Positions 20,602 through 32,496 of a stretch of DNA of 64,000 bases are shown piece by piece. Both the position numbers and the translations under genes were made by a program. Source of the stretch: Durusdinium trenchii (lineage: Eukaryota; Sar; Dinophyceae; Suessiales; Symbiodiniaceae). Positions within the stretch are counted from its first letter, which is position 1; every line of letters begins with the position of its first letter. Location: contig CAXAMN010008557.1 of assembly GCA_963970005.1 (NCBI GenBank), forward strand, positions 1,241,934-1,305,933. Direction: 5' to 3'. The notes under the pieces were generated by a model. That model ran no database searches. It was not told the origin of the DNA and saw only the letters and a list, made by a program, of their open reading frames with translations.

Positions 20602-21636
20602 CCTCTTCCATTCACCTTTTGTGCTCAAACAATAATATAGTAAACATCGCATATGTTGAAGTGATGCTTGTTCCAATCCAGCGTGATTGGCACCACATTG
20701 ACCACTTCAAACAGTTTTTCATGATGTAGGCTCAACTTCAACACCATTAACTGCTGGTTCGGACATATATATATATATATATAAGATGATATAAGCCATA
20801 AGCATTGTCAGCCCTAGGGGATGTTGCAGTGGCACGGAGGACCCATGGGTGCTCTGTTCTTTTCACTTGCTTGCTTTCCTTCCAACTATATATTCTCCTT
20901 CTGAATGATCTGAATGAGTCTTTGCAACCTTTCCAGTCATTCCAGTGGGCGTTCTTGAACCATTGCAATCATTATTTCCGAATGTTTTGGTGGCAAGTGA
21001 TGTCCTTTGCTGATGCGCAGGCAGCCGTTCGGTGGAAAAGGTGAATCTTTCGGTAAGGGTACCACCTTCACTGAACGTCCCAGTCGTGACCTGCATCCTC
21101 AGCGGATGGTTTTTGGTGGGTGTCGTACCCAGCTGGGCAGTTTAGTTGAACATCAATGATTATCATGCTGATTGAGTGTCAGTGCGTGATTTTGTGCCTC
21201 ACACCTTGAACTCTTCGAGGAATAAAATGTCCACTTGACTTCTGCTAAACTTCACAAAAACGATTAGGGAGTAATTGGCAATTGCCTGATGGAAGCACAC
21301 CAATCGCATGCAGTACCTTCTCGACATGCAGGATGCTTCCTGCATTCTAAGGTATTCAAAAGAACGAGCCTCATACGTCGCTAGCCACAAGGCCAACGGG
21401 TCATGTGTAGTGTAGACACTATACTGTACTATACGTGTAATCTATGCTCGGGCATGCTTGTAGTGGTGCCAGGTTGCCGAGAGGGTCAGGCTGGATGCTT
21501 TTGTTCCGGAAGCTGATCTGCTGAATGACAGAATTTGCGCCAGAGGAAGATGGGAGAAGGCCCAGAACGGCGAGCGATCCCCCCAGTACAGAGTTCAGGC
21601 ACACGTGTGATGAAAGTAGTGCTAACAACTCCACAG

Positions 21637-21825
21637 TTTGTACGGCCAGATGCTGACTATGACTGGGAAGATGAAGACTGGTGCTTCGAGCATGTTTTTT
21701 TTTGCATTCATTCCAACATCCTGTTTCGCGCAGCCAGGTACGAAGGTGAGTGGGGTGATGGCGATTGGGGTGATGCTTGGGGATGGTATGGCTGGGATGG
21801 CTGGGACGAAGGGTGGCAATGGTAA
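21637..21825 (+). CDS. C-terminal exons of a Trp/Asp/Gly-rich protein
   Basis: Exon 21637-21680 follows the acceptor CCACAG and reads FVRPDADYDWEDED. A 57-base GT-AG intron (21681-21737) joins in phase to 21738-21825, which reads YEGEWGDGDWGDAWGWYGW and ends WQW before TAA. Removing the intron gives one continuous W/D/E/G pattern, which supports the splice; the intron itself also has no stop. Upstream exons probably exist (about 21490-21600 has open protein-like frames) but are not resolved. Function is unknown. Confidence 0.5.
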   Translation, partial: FVRPDADYDWEDEDWCFEHVFFCIHSNILFRAARYEGEWGDGDWGDAWGWYGWDGWDEGWQW

Positions 21826-22267
21826 AGTTAAAATCTGGGGGGCAAACGACAATTGCCAAGCAATTGGTCGTCGTGCCAGACTTGATTCCATTGCGTGGCA
21901 TCAAAGCGTGCTTTTGACGACCCTTGCGCTTAAGTGCATGCCTTCAAGCCAGTACTCGCATGGCTGCAGCGACACAGTTGTTGGTGGCACAGCCAGATTG
22001 AACTTGCAGCCGAAGCCATTCAACTTCGGGAGGGAGATTGATGTAGCTGGTGGACTTGGCAGCTGAGCCTTGCATCGTTCCTTGACCAAACCTGGTTTGC
22101 GCTGTGATGTGTTGTGTCTGTATTCACACTTGCATTTAGCTTGCATTTGTAAGTTTTATGTTCACAATATTCACCAAAATGTCTTACCGGGACCTTTTGA
22201 CTCAAGAGAGAACCAGCGTCGATTCACTGCATTTTTGCGAACACCCACCCACCCACCCAACCCTGTG

Positions 22268-22477
22268 ATGGCCGATCCACCGGCCAAACCACCAGAGAAA
22301 ATTCTACGAGCCTTCAAGGACAACCTTTCAACAGATCCCCTGGACTCCCCTGATGCTCAGGCCCGGTTGGGTGATGAGGGCTATGTGACGGTTGAGGACT
22401 TAGGCGATCGGTGGAACTCCCGGAGGAGGCCCGTGCAAATGGGCTCAGAGTTTCCGTTCGGGCGAACAAGGATTTGA
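22268..22477 (+). CDS. Unassigned N-terminal exon or short ORF
   Basis: ATG at 22268 opens MADPPAKPPEKILRAFKDN followed by an acidic stretch ending GYVTVEDLGDRW, then basic residues and a TGA. The codon pattern looks coding to about 22420. It lies just upstream of the degenerate RNase H-like segment and may be the amino end of the same element, but I cannot show that. Confidence 0.4.
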   Translation: MADPPAKPPEKILRAFKDNLSTDPLDSPDAQARLGDEGYVTVEDLGDRWNSRRRPVQMGSEFPFGRTRI

Positions 22478-22869
22478 TGACCGCACCTCGGCTTTCGCGG
22501 CCATGAGACTGCTGCAAGCAGTCTGAGCAGCTAAGTAGATGTCCCAGACTCAGATGGGTGTTGGCCGTCAACCGGCCGAGACACCCGCGTGGCTAAGGGT
22601 CCATCGGACACCATGTGTGACCTGTGTCTTGGACGCTTCAAATGACATTTTCCTGAAACGCCAGTTCCGCAATGTGGCGGCAGGAGAGGTTGGCCCAACC
22701 CCAGTTTTGCCACCTTTCCTTGACCAAGGTGGAGTTGGATGAGTGGTACGAATGGTTACTGTATGGTCATTGTTCTATGGGGAGGACATCGCTGGACGCA
22801 AGCCCTTGTTCTGAATTGCAGAACGCGTAGGCGAATCGACTTGGCCAAGGTCCGTCATGACGACCTGCT

Positions 22870-23429
22870 TTGGCATCTGGTTCCACTACCCTGTGGGCGT
22901 TCAAGGATGGGAGCCGTCGCGTTGCAGCCCTCGAGCTGCTGGGCACACTTTTCCTCTGTTGTCGCCTTCTACGACAACAGGCTGACGTTCCTGGATGCCT
23001 TCGCCTACCAGTTGGCAGTGATAACTCCGGCAATGTTTTCCGCCTCTTGAACCTTTCTTCGAAGAAGCCCCGCACAGCGGCCATCCTGATGGAACTTGCG
23101 CTGCTGTTGCACCGTGAAGGCTGCAGTGTGGCCCTAGCCATATACCACGTGAGCACAACACCTGGGCGGATGAACTGACTCATCCTGATCTCCAAGTTTT
23201 GATGCGGCTCTCCGACTACTGGCGGCAGATGCCTTTTCCTGACCGAGGCCCACCCAAGATCCCTCTGTGTATGGCCTGCTACCAGGCGCCTCTGGCCCTG
23301 AGGGGGCCAGACAGGGTGTACCAGGCACACGTGAGAGATTGCCTGTCACACCATTTGGACTTCAACTCTACACCATTTGGTGAGAACAAGCAGGGGTCAG
23401 AGGACCCAAGCACTACACCAAGCTCCTGA
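22870..23429 (+). pseudogene. Degenerate RNase H-like module of a dinoflagellate retroelement
   Basis: Frame 1 reads WAFKDGSRRVAALELLGTL then SDNSGNVF and ILMELALLLHREG. After a frameshift near 23150 the text continues in frame 3 as EHNTWADELTH. The ordered motifs (Glu in LELLG, Asp in DNSGN, Asp in WADEL) resemble an RNase H-fold domain that I associate with reverse transcriptases of dinoflagellate retroelements. The frame break and lack of an upstream RT make this a fragment. The family name is from memory of similar proteins, not from a search. Confidence 0.5.
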
Positions 23430-23940
23430 GAGAAAGAGGTTTTGCAGATCCTTTTGGAGTTTGGTTGGGTGATTTTTGTTTTTGAGTACATAGTTGCTTA
23501 CTCAGTGTTGAACAAGACAAGCACTGGATTTTGCATTTTGGTGAGACGCCTGCAAGGGATGTTGCAGCTGCGCAGCATTGGGAGAACATTCTTGAGGAGA
23601 GCGCTTGTGACCGACCTTGCAATTGATCTCACCACGCGGACAAGTGATAACGAACTTTGGGTGAGACTTTCACAAGGGAAAAAACTAGAGGTGCGTTGTT
23701 TTCCAACTATGCTTATTATCCGGCCATTCGCCCATCGTGCACAGTTTTGTTATAGGTTTGTGAATGTTTGTGAACGTTTCTGTGAGAAGAGACATGGACT
23801 CTTTTGGTAGACCAATTGTATTTTCATTTCTATTATTGTGCACATACTCACTCTGAGGCAAGCCAGGCTCAATCCTGCGCTTGTGGGGTGAATTCGCCTG
23901 CATTTCACGGCAGGGAGTACAATTACAGTGAACCCCACAG

Positions 23941-24056
23941 TCGGGGGATGTTGTTTCTGCACAACTCAAACCCAATGCAGTTCTCGCGCTTGACCCTAGC
24001 AAGGATGGAACTGCCATTGCGAACGTTGTCAACCTGGTCGCAACATTCCAGCAGCC
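23941..24056 (+). CDS. Unassigned single exon
   Basis: After the acceptor CCCACAG the frame reads SGDVVSAQLKPNAVLALDPS and then a Val/Ala-rich stretch. It looks coding in amino-acid make-up but matches no family I know. The 3' limit is uncertain; an acceptor-like TTTTTCAG follows at 24071-24078. Confidence 0.3.
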
Positions 24057-26846
24057 TAACACCAAACTAATTTTTCAGTGTCGAATTTTGCATTGATGAC
24101 ATCATGTCGAACCCGGCTTCTAATCAATGACCAGAATTGATCTCTTGAGATGACATGGAGATGGATACGCAAGCATGCGGACACCGTTTATGGATCTATT
24201 TTGCATAGCGACTTGCAGACATGGTGATGATATGATGCAATTTCTTAGGCAGCACCACACCCTGCATGATGGGCTCTCTCCTCAGCAGGGAAGCTTAGCC
24301 ACTGGGTTCCGACAAACAAGGCTCAACTTGCCAAGTAGCGAGACCCAATCAAATGCAATGCAAAGCAAAAACCAAAGCAGATGTATATATCTGTTTTTTA
24401 CTGTACTGTTTCATTGTTTTTCTGTGCTTGTCTTGCTTTTCCTTGCTTTTCACTGCTTCTCTGCTTTTCTTGCTTTTCCTGCTTTTCTGCGCTTGCGTTG
24501 CTCTTCCTTGCTTTTCATTGCTTCTTGTGAATCCTCTTTCTTTTGCTGCTTTTTGTGCCTTCTTTCTTGCTTGGTTGGTGATTCCGGTTGTTTCTCCTGG
24601 TTATGTTTTTCCTTTTTGTCATCATTTTTGTAGCGTAGTGAGTCTCTTTCGGAATGTTTTTCTTTCTATGATCTTTGTTGCTGTCGCTTTTGATTAGTTG
24701 TTTTGAGTCCTTGAGTCAGGGAGGCGTAATGAATCTTTGCTAGCTTTTTTGTATGCTTTACCTACTCTTGGTGTTCTGCACCACTGGTGATGCACCTGTC
24801 TAATACGCGGGGATAGTGGAGTGGAGCTCCTAGTGCTCGACTTTCTGCTTCGTGTGCGCCCAGAACCAGTAGCATGCGCATACGAGCCACCCGGATTTTG
24901 CCCTCTCATATATGGTGTGGATGCTAAGATCAGGATGCCGAGGTTCACTTAGTGCTGCGATAGTCACAAAATCTACACAAAGTCACTCAGATCACTAAGT
25001 GCCTTGCCTTCTACAACTTTTGTCTCAGCTTACACAACCCTTCGCCCGCCATTTTTTTAACATTTGCAAAAGGTGCTTAACATATTTAGATACCATCAGT
25101 CCACCGCAACCCCATAATGGCGGATGCTAAGGGCCACCAGACCCTGGCCATCTCACAAAAGACTTGAATGCTTAGATCAGCGAGGTTTACAAGGCACTGC
25201 CAAGGTAACATTTTGGCAAAGAGGAAAGGGGCCACTCCAACATAGCACTCCAACATAGTACATCTTTTGCTAAGAGCTACCAGGCTTTTGCGACCTAGAC
25301 CATCCTAGACCTAGACGCTAAGATCAGCGTTGCGTGCTCCCCAAAGTGCACTTCAAGGTTCAAAAAACGCCGCTCCAGCTATACCAGCACCAAAACCTGA
25401 CAAAAACAGACAACTATATAACTATATAATAATCAAAAACCAATTCCGGCACCAAAGCCAAAAACGAGCGCACGCAAACTCGAACCAAAGCCAAACCACA
25501 GAACAACTGACAACACACCAGTCAATTCGAGCTTTGCTTTCTACACTTGTGAGAGGCGGCAATGCTTGCACCTTTCGCTGTTCACACCGACAGAACTCCG
25601 TAGCTAGCAGCTATGGCTGTATTGGATGTAGGCACACGGTATCACAACGCGTGGCTTGTTTAATACCACTAGTAGCATACAACTTGTACGAGGGTTTTCA
25701 GGACACCCAGGCTCAGTAATGTTTTTTGTCACCATCTACTGAGGTCTTCAGCCCTTTCAGCCCTTGCAACTCAACTTTCCCGAGGCCTATCGGTGATGAT
25801 GTTGTGCAAGTCTGGGGTGAGTGCCTAGCGGTCATCCCGATATCGCCGCAGCTTTTGGCACAATGTCAAATATTGAAGGAACTACCAAGATACCAAGGGA
25901 ATTAGCAACTACAGCAAAAGGCTGGCCAGCTTTAAAAGGTGTGGCCTGTTGAGATGGCTTCACCAATTGTCAGCGCTGATGAGGAGGTACGGAACAAATA
26001 AACTTCTTTCCTCATAAAGATTGGGTCCAAATGATAGATCGACACATATTGACACGTAGGTTCCAGAAGTCCTGGAGATTCCATAAGCGTATGACGAATG
26101 CGCCTGAGAGCCCTTGCAGAAGCACTAGACCTGCAAGTGATTCGTCACCACTCGCTGATTGGTTGCATTTGGCGTCTCTTGAGTGTTCAACGGGTTTGCA
26201 TGATTCAACAGTTTCTTAATGTTGCTTGTCTCTAGATTCTAGCCTTCAAGAAACATTGCCTTTTCCCCGAACTAACTACCTGCTATTGTGCCTGTAGCTG
26301 AGGCTGTCCTGCGAAAGGTGACTTGCTTGCGCTGGGTCTTTGTCACACCAAAAACACCATGCGGCCTCAGGTTGCTCAAAAATTTGGGCTTCTTGCTCCG
26401 GAGTCACAAGCTCACCCTGTTTACTTCTCAGATGCTCATTCCGTTGTTGTATGTGGTGATCCATGGTGATCCTCCTTACTGCAGGATCCTCTGCTTTGTC
26501 AGCGTGGCGAGCAGCCGGCAACAGAGGAACTTCACAGTTGACATGTAGAATGCATAGGCATAGCTCATAGTGCATCCTTACAAATTGTCCTACCACTTGG
26601 TCGCGACAGCGTTGCGGCAGTCCACTTTAATTGCAGTTTTCTACGTACGTACAGTGTACACGCGTATATACAAGCAACATACACATGTAGGGAGTGGAGA
26701 TCCCGTTTTTTGGCATTTTCAAACACATTTTACAGCCAGCCAACCGCAGAAGTGGTGGACGCTTCTGCCCTTGGAACCCCGGAAGTATCAGCGGGCGATT
26801 GCTGGAATCTTGGTGAAACGGAGAGTCCGATGCCACGGCGTGCTAA
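24057..26846. other. Mostly non-coding; pyrimidine-rich tract and one minus-strand exon candidate
   Basis: 24390-24640 is a pyrimidine-rich tract with repeated TGCTTTTC words. On the minus strand, about 26520 to 26290 reads as a protein-like segment (ITMDHHIQQRNEH, GELVTPEQEAQIFEQPEA, then CFWCDKDP) that may be an exon of an unidentified gene. No other coding signal is seen. Confidence 0.35.
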
Positions 26847-26913
26847 GGAGCCCCCTAGTAGCGTCCTTGCTCCTAGTAGCGATGCCCTTTGCTCCTAGTA
26901 GCGTCCTTGCTAC
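26847..26913 (-). repeat. Dispersed CTACTAGG repeat, locus 3 (inverted)
   Basis: Three units of CTAGTAGCGTCCTTGCTC type lie in the same orientation as the array at 19781. They end 37 bases before an exonuclease exon. Confidence 0.85.
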
Positions 26914-26949
26914 GCTGTGTGCTACATTGTGTGCTACACGGTTCCCTAG

Positions 26950-27650
26950 GTCTTCGACACTGAAACCTCGGGCTTTGGCGCAGATGACGAGATTCTAGAG
27001 ATTGGCGCGGTGGAGTTCGAGGTCGACCTCTTTTGTTGACTGCTTTCTTTCTTTCTTCCTTTCTCTAGACCTTTGATGATAAAGCTTTTAGACATGTTTT
27101 TCAATCGTTTCTTTCATTCAAGTGTTTTGTGTAACTTGTGCAAGAATTCTTAGGTTTTTGTTGTACTGTAGGTCTGTCCGCCGCACTCTTCAATGGGGAC
27201 CTTTTCGTCTTTCCGACCAACTGGCAAGTGCTTTCACAGTCTCCCCCTTGGCAGAGGGGACATGCAAAACCAATGGATGATCTTCCTTTGCCCTGGGCTG
27301 CACTATCCCTTCCTTGCAACGCTTGTACCAAGCAGAACGCTGCTGAACACAATGCTAGAAAAAAGATGAAAAAAGGACACTTTCATAGGCTTCCTAAGCT
27401 TGTGGAAATGAGGCCTCCTGCGGCCAACAAGGCCAATCAATGCCAAAGCATCAGAAGTCAACGGGCTTTACTTCGATGAGATGCAGGCTGCGGCTGGATA
27501 ACTGAATCGCCATCACCATGTGAGACACATGATCCTGGGTCAGGCGGCAGCATCCAGACCACACACTTTGCGAAGTTTCATGCAGTTCGCTGCTGGAGAA
27601 AACACTGCATTGGTCGCCCACAACGCTGCCTTTGACCTGAGGACTGCCCA
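26950..27650 (+). CDS. DEDDh 3'-5' exonuclease (DnaQ/RNase T-like), partial, at least three exons
   Basis: Exon A (26950-27021, after CCTAG) has VFDTETSGFG...EILEIGAVEFE, the ExoI motif with the first Asp-Glu pair. Exon B (about 27412-27486) reads LLRPTRPINAKASEVNGLYF, the loop before the second motif. Exon C (27544-about 27647) reads FMQFAAGENTALVAHNAAFD, the ExoII motif with Asp. B and C join in phase across a 57-base GC-AG|G intron (27487-27543). The link from A to B is not resolved; an exon coding about 10 residues seems to be missing. The ExoIII motif (H-x4-D) was not found downstream. Family members trim DNA or RNA 3' ends. A (TTTC)n run sits in the intron after exon A. Confidence 0.7.
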
Positions 27651-28390
27651 GTACTAAGCAATGGCACAGGTGCTGTGCTTTTTCAACCTGCTATGTACTT
27701 CGATCCCTTGCCATTTGGCCCAAAGAGCCTTGCTCCTTTTGTTTTAAGCTGTTGTGTATACGAATGCCTCACTCTGACGTTTTCAGGCAAGGAAATGCAG
27801 AGAAACGGAGAAACAGAGACAGTTTGAGCCATTGCCCTGAGTAGCAGGGCAAATGAACATCCAACAATACGACATGGGAAGAAGGAGGGACAGGAGGGAG
27901 AAGGAGGGAGAAGGAGGGAGGAGGCAGACACAGGCAGACGCAGAGACAGACATGCGAGGTGATGGCACAAGGCTGGAACCCATCAATCGTGTGCCACCCA
28001 GCCTGCCCCTGTGGCCAACCCCCATTTGCAGACACCTGAGTCAACCTGAGGCCTGCACACCGCAGAAGATCAAAAAGCAGATCGCAGAGTGAGACTTCTC
28101 TAAATTAGAATTTTCATGATTTTTCAAAATAGTGCAATTTGCACAAAAAGAAATTTAGATTTTGATGAGAGGTGTAGGGAAGATGGCCTGCGACTGCTTA
28201 AGAGTTGTTGGACAGGTGAAAATCGCGTGCTTACGGCTCACATTCAGGGCGAAAAGCAGGCCAGCATTGTGAGTATGTATGGCAAACATATTTTGCCTGA
28301 CACACTTGTGCTTGTCGTGTTGCCTCCCCAAAGGTGGTAATAATGCATGTTTGTTGTACTGCTCTCCCGTTGCACCTGTTTACTGGTGCA

Positions 28391-30610
28391 GGTTGAGAAA
28401 GAAAAGCAGAGGCTGCAAGAAGTGCTCAGAAAGCGCCAGGAAATGGTGGACAATCATCAACAGGCCTATCAGTTCTCAAAAAGAATCCGAGCTCTACTCC
28501 GCGTAGCTTCCTGACTGCCTCCATCCCGGTCTTTCGCTTTGATATCCATTCCCTCAAAAAAGGAAGTGAAGAACAGAGAAAGGAAGGAATCACATTTCAA
28601 TCAATTCTTCTTCATACGATGTTCTTTTGCCCGACGTTGCGATGTCAGCCAGGTGCTGGAAAGAATGGCACAGGAGCAAACTCCATTGCCAAATTGTATC
28701 AATTGACAGGTGACTTGAGAAGTTTGTTGGGAGCAAGTTGATGTGAGTCAGGGTCAGAATTTCTGACGTTTACCTTTACCAAGAACGGTATATGCTTTTT
28801 TGAAGACGTCTCCCTTCAGCAATGACACGGGATGTCCGGAAAGGAACAATAACCTGGTAGACTTTGCTTCAGATTGGAATGCAGTAGAGGATGCCCTAAT
28901 CCTAACTGCACACCAAGCAATCGCAACTCCCTCAAAACCATCTACCCGTAGCCTGCACCATCGACCATATCAGACCATCTCCCACCCTTGCACCTCCAAC
29001 TCACTCTTCCTGATTAACATCTCCCACATGCACTTACTGATCCGTTCTTTCCCAGTGCATTTCCCCCAATCATGAAATCCCAGAACAATTTTTTTTTCAA
29101 ACCAACCAAGTTAGAAGCTGCTTTTGGAGGAAGTGTATTGGATGCGTGACGGATGTGTGACTGAAATGATACTTGGTGCTGTGCTCCAGGAGCATGACAC
29201 AAGTCTCAGAACAATGGCAGCTTGCCAGATGATTAACGCCTTTCATTTTTGCCACTTACCTCATTTTTGCAAGCAGCCTTTGTTGAGGTTCGCAGAACTG
29301 AAGAAGAATTGGAAGAGAGCGCAAATGGGCAATTGAAAGCAAATGAAGAATGCAGCTTGGAGTTATTGTGGCATCACCATTCAATTTCAGCTACTCGTAG
29401 TTTCAACACAGCGCAGGCAAGCATGTTTCAGTCTTTGTGGTGGATTCACCTTGCTTCCTGGAGATTTCACTCGCACAGAATCAGGTAGACTCATGTTGAG
29501 CAAAGCAGACGATCTGGACAAGAAGAAGCTGACACTGGAAAAAGAAGTAAAGCGTTTGTACAGCCTCTTTCTTGCAGAGTGAAAGCTTTGACGACTTTGT
29601 TCATTTAGTTGGGATGCTGCTAGCTTGTGACCAACCTATCGTCAGTACTTGGAGTGCGGCAGGCCACAAAGACAGGCAATAACAACTGAACCATTGGACA
29701 TTCCAATTCTGGTGGGTTCGCTAAATCCGAATGAACTGGATATTTGATGAGGCTTGCTCGATAAGCTGCAGAAGGACTCCGTGGCAAAGTTTTGAAAGTA
29801 TACAGGCTTAAGATCTTGGACTTGACCACCCTTTGTTAGCACCGGTGACAACAGATGCCTTCCCTGAGGGGTGCCTTTCTTATGACCTGGTGCTGGTAGC
29901 TTTGAGATTGCAGGACTTTGATCAAAGGCGACAGATGATGATGCAGGTCGCTGAAGACACTGTCCCAAGCTCAGAGTCCTGAGTCTTTTCGGTAGAGGGA
30001 AGACCCATTGATGAGTTGAAGTGACTTGAAATTGGATAGATGCCTAGTACTGTAATAGCAAACGACAAAGGTCCGCAGGTCCTTCCATTGCACAGCGGAG
30101 AGCCATGGCTGCAGAATCATGCAAACATCTCAAGAGTGAAGTGGAATCTCAAAAACGAAAGAAAGAACAGAGAAAAGGAACAATCAACGATTCAAAGGAA
30201 CTAATTACTGTATATAAAAGGGGAAATAAAGTCAAAAAAAGGAAAGATCCGGCTTTTCTCCACATCCACCTTTCCGAGCTTTGCTTTTGTCCGGCTCTCG
30301 CAGGGAGGTGAGGAACACCTCACTGTTCGCTCAAGAAGTTCAAACAGACGCCTTCATGACGATTGATCGCATGCAGGCGGATCCTTCACATTTCAATACA
30401 GGTGTTTTTGATGTTCAACTGTTGAGAGAGTTTGGATAGCGTTGTGTGAGGAAGAAATCAAGACCACTGCTGAAGTGGCAGATGCCATGGCTGAATCCAG
30501 AAGCAGGTAGAACACAGGGCTGCATTGAAGTTGTTGCCGACAATACGCAGCAAACCTCGCAGTTGTTGCGTCGAGGTTCGAAGCTCTTCACAAAGTTGGA
30601 GCAAGTCGTA
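28391..30610 (+). CDS. Exons of an unidentified coiled-coil protein
   Basis: Several short plus-strand segments read as heptad-like, charged peptides behind AG acceptors: 28391-28467 (VEKEKQRLQEVLRKRQEMVD), 29277-29355 (FVEVRRTEEELEESANG), 29497-29580 (KADDLDKKKLTLEKEVKRL), 30105-30165 (KHLKSEVESQKRKKEQ), 30450-30505 (EEEIKTTAEVADAMAE) and 30520-30610 (NTQQTSQLLRRGSKLF). The repeated theme suggests one long coiled-coil gene. The joins were not all checked for phase, so this is a group of exons and not a finished model. They lie downstream of the exonuclease and could even belong to it. Confidence 0.45.
29642..29968 (-). CDS. Unassigned minus-strand ORF
   Basis: A 108-residue frame on the minus strand is rich in Pro, Ser and Gly (for example AISKLPAPGHKKGTPQGRH). 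It lies inside the span of the plus-strand coiled-coil exons. It may be a chance frame; no family is recognised. Confidence 0.2.
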   Translation of the reverse strand: MGQCLQRPASSSVAFDQSPAISKLPAPGHKKGTPQGRHLLSPVLTKGGQVQDLKPVYFQNFATESFCSLSSKPHQISSSFGFSEPTRIGMSNGSVVIACLCGLPHSKY

Positions 30611-30989
30611 CGATCAAAGGCATCTCCGAGGATCAATTTCAGAGCGTTCTTTGAATGCAGTTGGAGACAGATATATTTGATCATACGTATGTATAATAGC
30701 TATATCGGTTGCAAATGTTTCGCACAGTTCTGCCAAGGAAAAGCAGCAAATCATGCAGAAGTGGTGGAGTTCTTGGGAAGGTTCCGGTCGCAGATTTTCT
30801 TCAGCAGCAAGTCTGTAAACATACGACGATGTTCCCGGTCGCCGTCTTCAGGCCATATGTCCTCGCTTTCTCCAGGTCCACCTTCGTTAGCTCAGGTGCG
30901 TATTGGATCCTATTGGTTCAGTTTTGGAACACGTTGTAACATGATGTAACACGGCCCATGATCATTTTCTTACTCAAAAAACTAAAAAG

Positions 30990-31106
30990 AGTTTCGCATG
31001 GCGATACCTTTTTGCGATGCCTCTGGACGTTTTTGCTCTGACAGATTACGGCATCAAGACCGGACACGCCCATGGTGCCCTCGGCGCCTCGCCCGAGGCT
31101 GTGTGA
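30990..31106 (+). CDS. Unassigned C-terminal exon
   Basis: The frame SFAWRYLFAMPLDVFALTDY then GIKTGHAHGALGASPEAV ends in TGATGA at 31104-31109. Composition is typical of coding sequence, more than in the overlapping frame that starts MAIPF at 30998. Upstream exons are not identified. Confidence 0.4.
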   Translation, partial: SFAWRYLFAMPLDVFALTDYGIKTGHAHGALGASPEAV

Positions 31107-31404
31107 TGAACATGATGAACCCACAAGTGACATCAAGATCAAGTTACATGAAACATGCTAAGCATCAGTAATTACAGTAATGTCTATGAAATCTTGGGGA
31201 ATGGACTGGACACGACATGTAACACTAATATAACTATATACTCCACCCCTAGCCTAGTGACGATAGTTTTACTGTACTGAAAGCTAGGCTAGTTTCAGAT
31301 AGAAGATATTGATTCTAGATGATTCGAGCTTGCACTTTGGTAGGTCTGTGGAGTTGGCCAGACAGAAGGCTGAAAGCCAATCGTTGCTCGGTACCTGATG
31401 AGCT

Positions 31405-31456
31405 AGTAGGTTGGAGGCCATCGCGTCTAGGTTGGAGGTCATTGCTAGTAGGTTAG
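31405..31456 (+). repeat. 21-bp minisatellite family, locus 1
   Basis: About 2.5 units are built on TAGGTTGGAGGCCATCGC. The same unit forms arrays at 39957, 45501, 52973 (inverted) and 58966. Confidence 0.85.
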
Positions 31457-31854
31457 CTGCGTGACGTCAGCGTATTGGCTGCGATGCTTCAGGCTGTTCT
31501 ATTCACAGAGAGGCAGTGCTCTACCTGCACTTATGACACAGGAGGACGCGGCTGCTTGGTGTTTGGTTTCATTTCATCTGGCACTTGCCCAAATATTTGA
31601 GTGATTTGTGATTGATTTCATTTTCATACAGTTTGCAGCCTCGGGCAGCACTGCCAACAAATGATGTCATGATGTCATCAACGCGTCCTTAGGGTGAGTC
31701 ATGAGTCACAGCTAGTATTGCAAACCCAAATGCTAATGAACCAGTCCAGGTGGTTTCTTTGACATGCTGTCGCTTTTGATTCAAGCAAAATGGTTCAAAA
31801 CGAGAGTAATTGCATATTGAATTGACATACTGAGCACTTAGTTTACTTACTGAG

Positions 31855-32410
31855 AATGCGGCTGTACTGATCGAAACCTTCGTGATCGCAGGATGATCGG
31901 CCACAGACTGCCCCATGAGAGAGAGGTTTTAGCTTGAGATTCTGGGATCCATAGCCATTTATCAGAAATAACAACAATACAGCAGATATGCTTTTATTTA
32001 CTTACAAGTGAGATGCCTGGGCCTTGATTTGCGTTTCACCAACATTTTGAGGGAAGGCAGAAATCGCCTCGGCTGAAACGGTCAACCCTCGCTCAAAAAG
32101 TTGGATGACAAAACAGGGGCTTACGGCGTTCAGCAGACGTTCAGCAGATTCTTGACAAGCTAAAGACTCGTATGGTTTCTTTTTTGGGGTTTGCACATGT
32201 TTGCAATAGTTATATAACTAACCTGCACGAAGTGAATGCCACACGTTTTCAAGTCCACCAGGATGATGCTCCAAGACTTGAAGCGTTGTGGACTTGAAGG
32301 AGAGGGCATCAGGAGCCTCTGGCTGAGTGACATAGGGTGACTTTGCCGCCAATGCTTGTGAGAATGTTTTGAGGACTCCAAATGCTTTTTGTTTTAAAGC
32401 CCGCTCCCCG
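31855..32410 (-). CDS. Unidentified minus-strand gene, at least two spliced exons
   Basis: Exon 1 (about 32410 down to 32223) reads KTFSQALAAKSPYVTQPEAP ... VWHSLRA and ends GCAG|GT. Exon 2 (32160 down to 32004) reads ACQESAERLLNAVSPCF ... ETQIKAQASH and ends CTT|GTAAGT. Removing 32161-32222 keeps the frame (phase 1), which strongly supports both exons. A likely third exon near 31905-31855 (SVADHPAITKVSISTAAFS) ends in a canonical CA|GTAAGT donor, though its phase does not fit the exon 2 donor shown. No domain is recognised. The foldback repeat begins about 90 bases upstream. Confidence 0.55.
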
Positions 32411-32496
32411 CCTCCCTACTTAATGAAGTAGGCGCCTACTTAATTAAGACACTCTAGTACGCTACTAGCTACTAGTACGCTACTAGCATGGAAGCA

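Noticed and set aside
22767-23330. 187-codon minus-strand frame
   Set aside because: It is antisense to the RNase H-like segment, whose motifs on the plus strand explain the open region.
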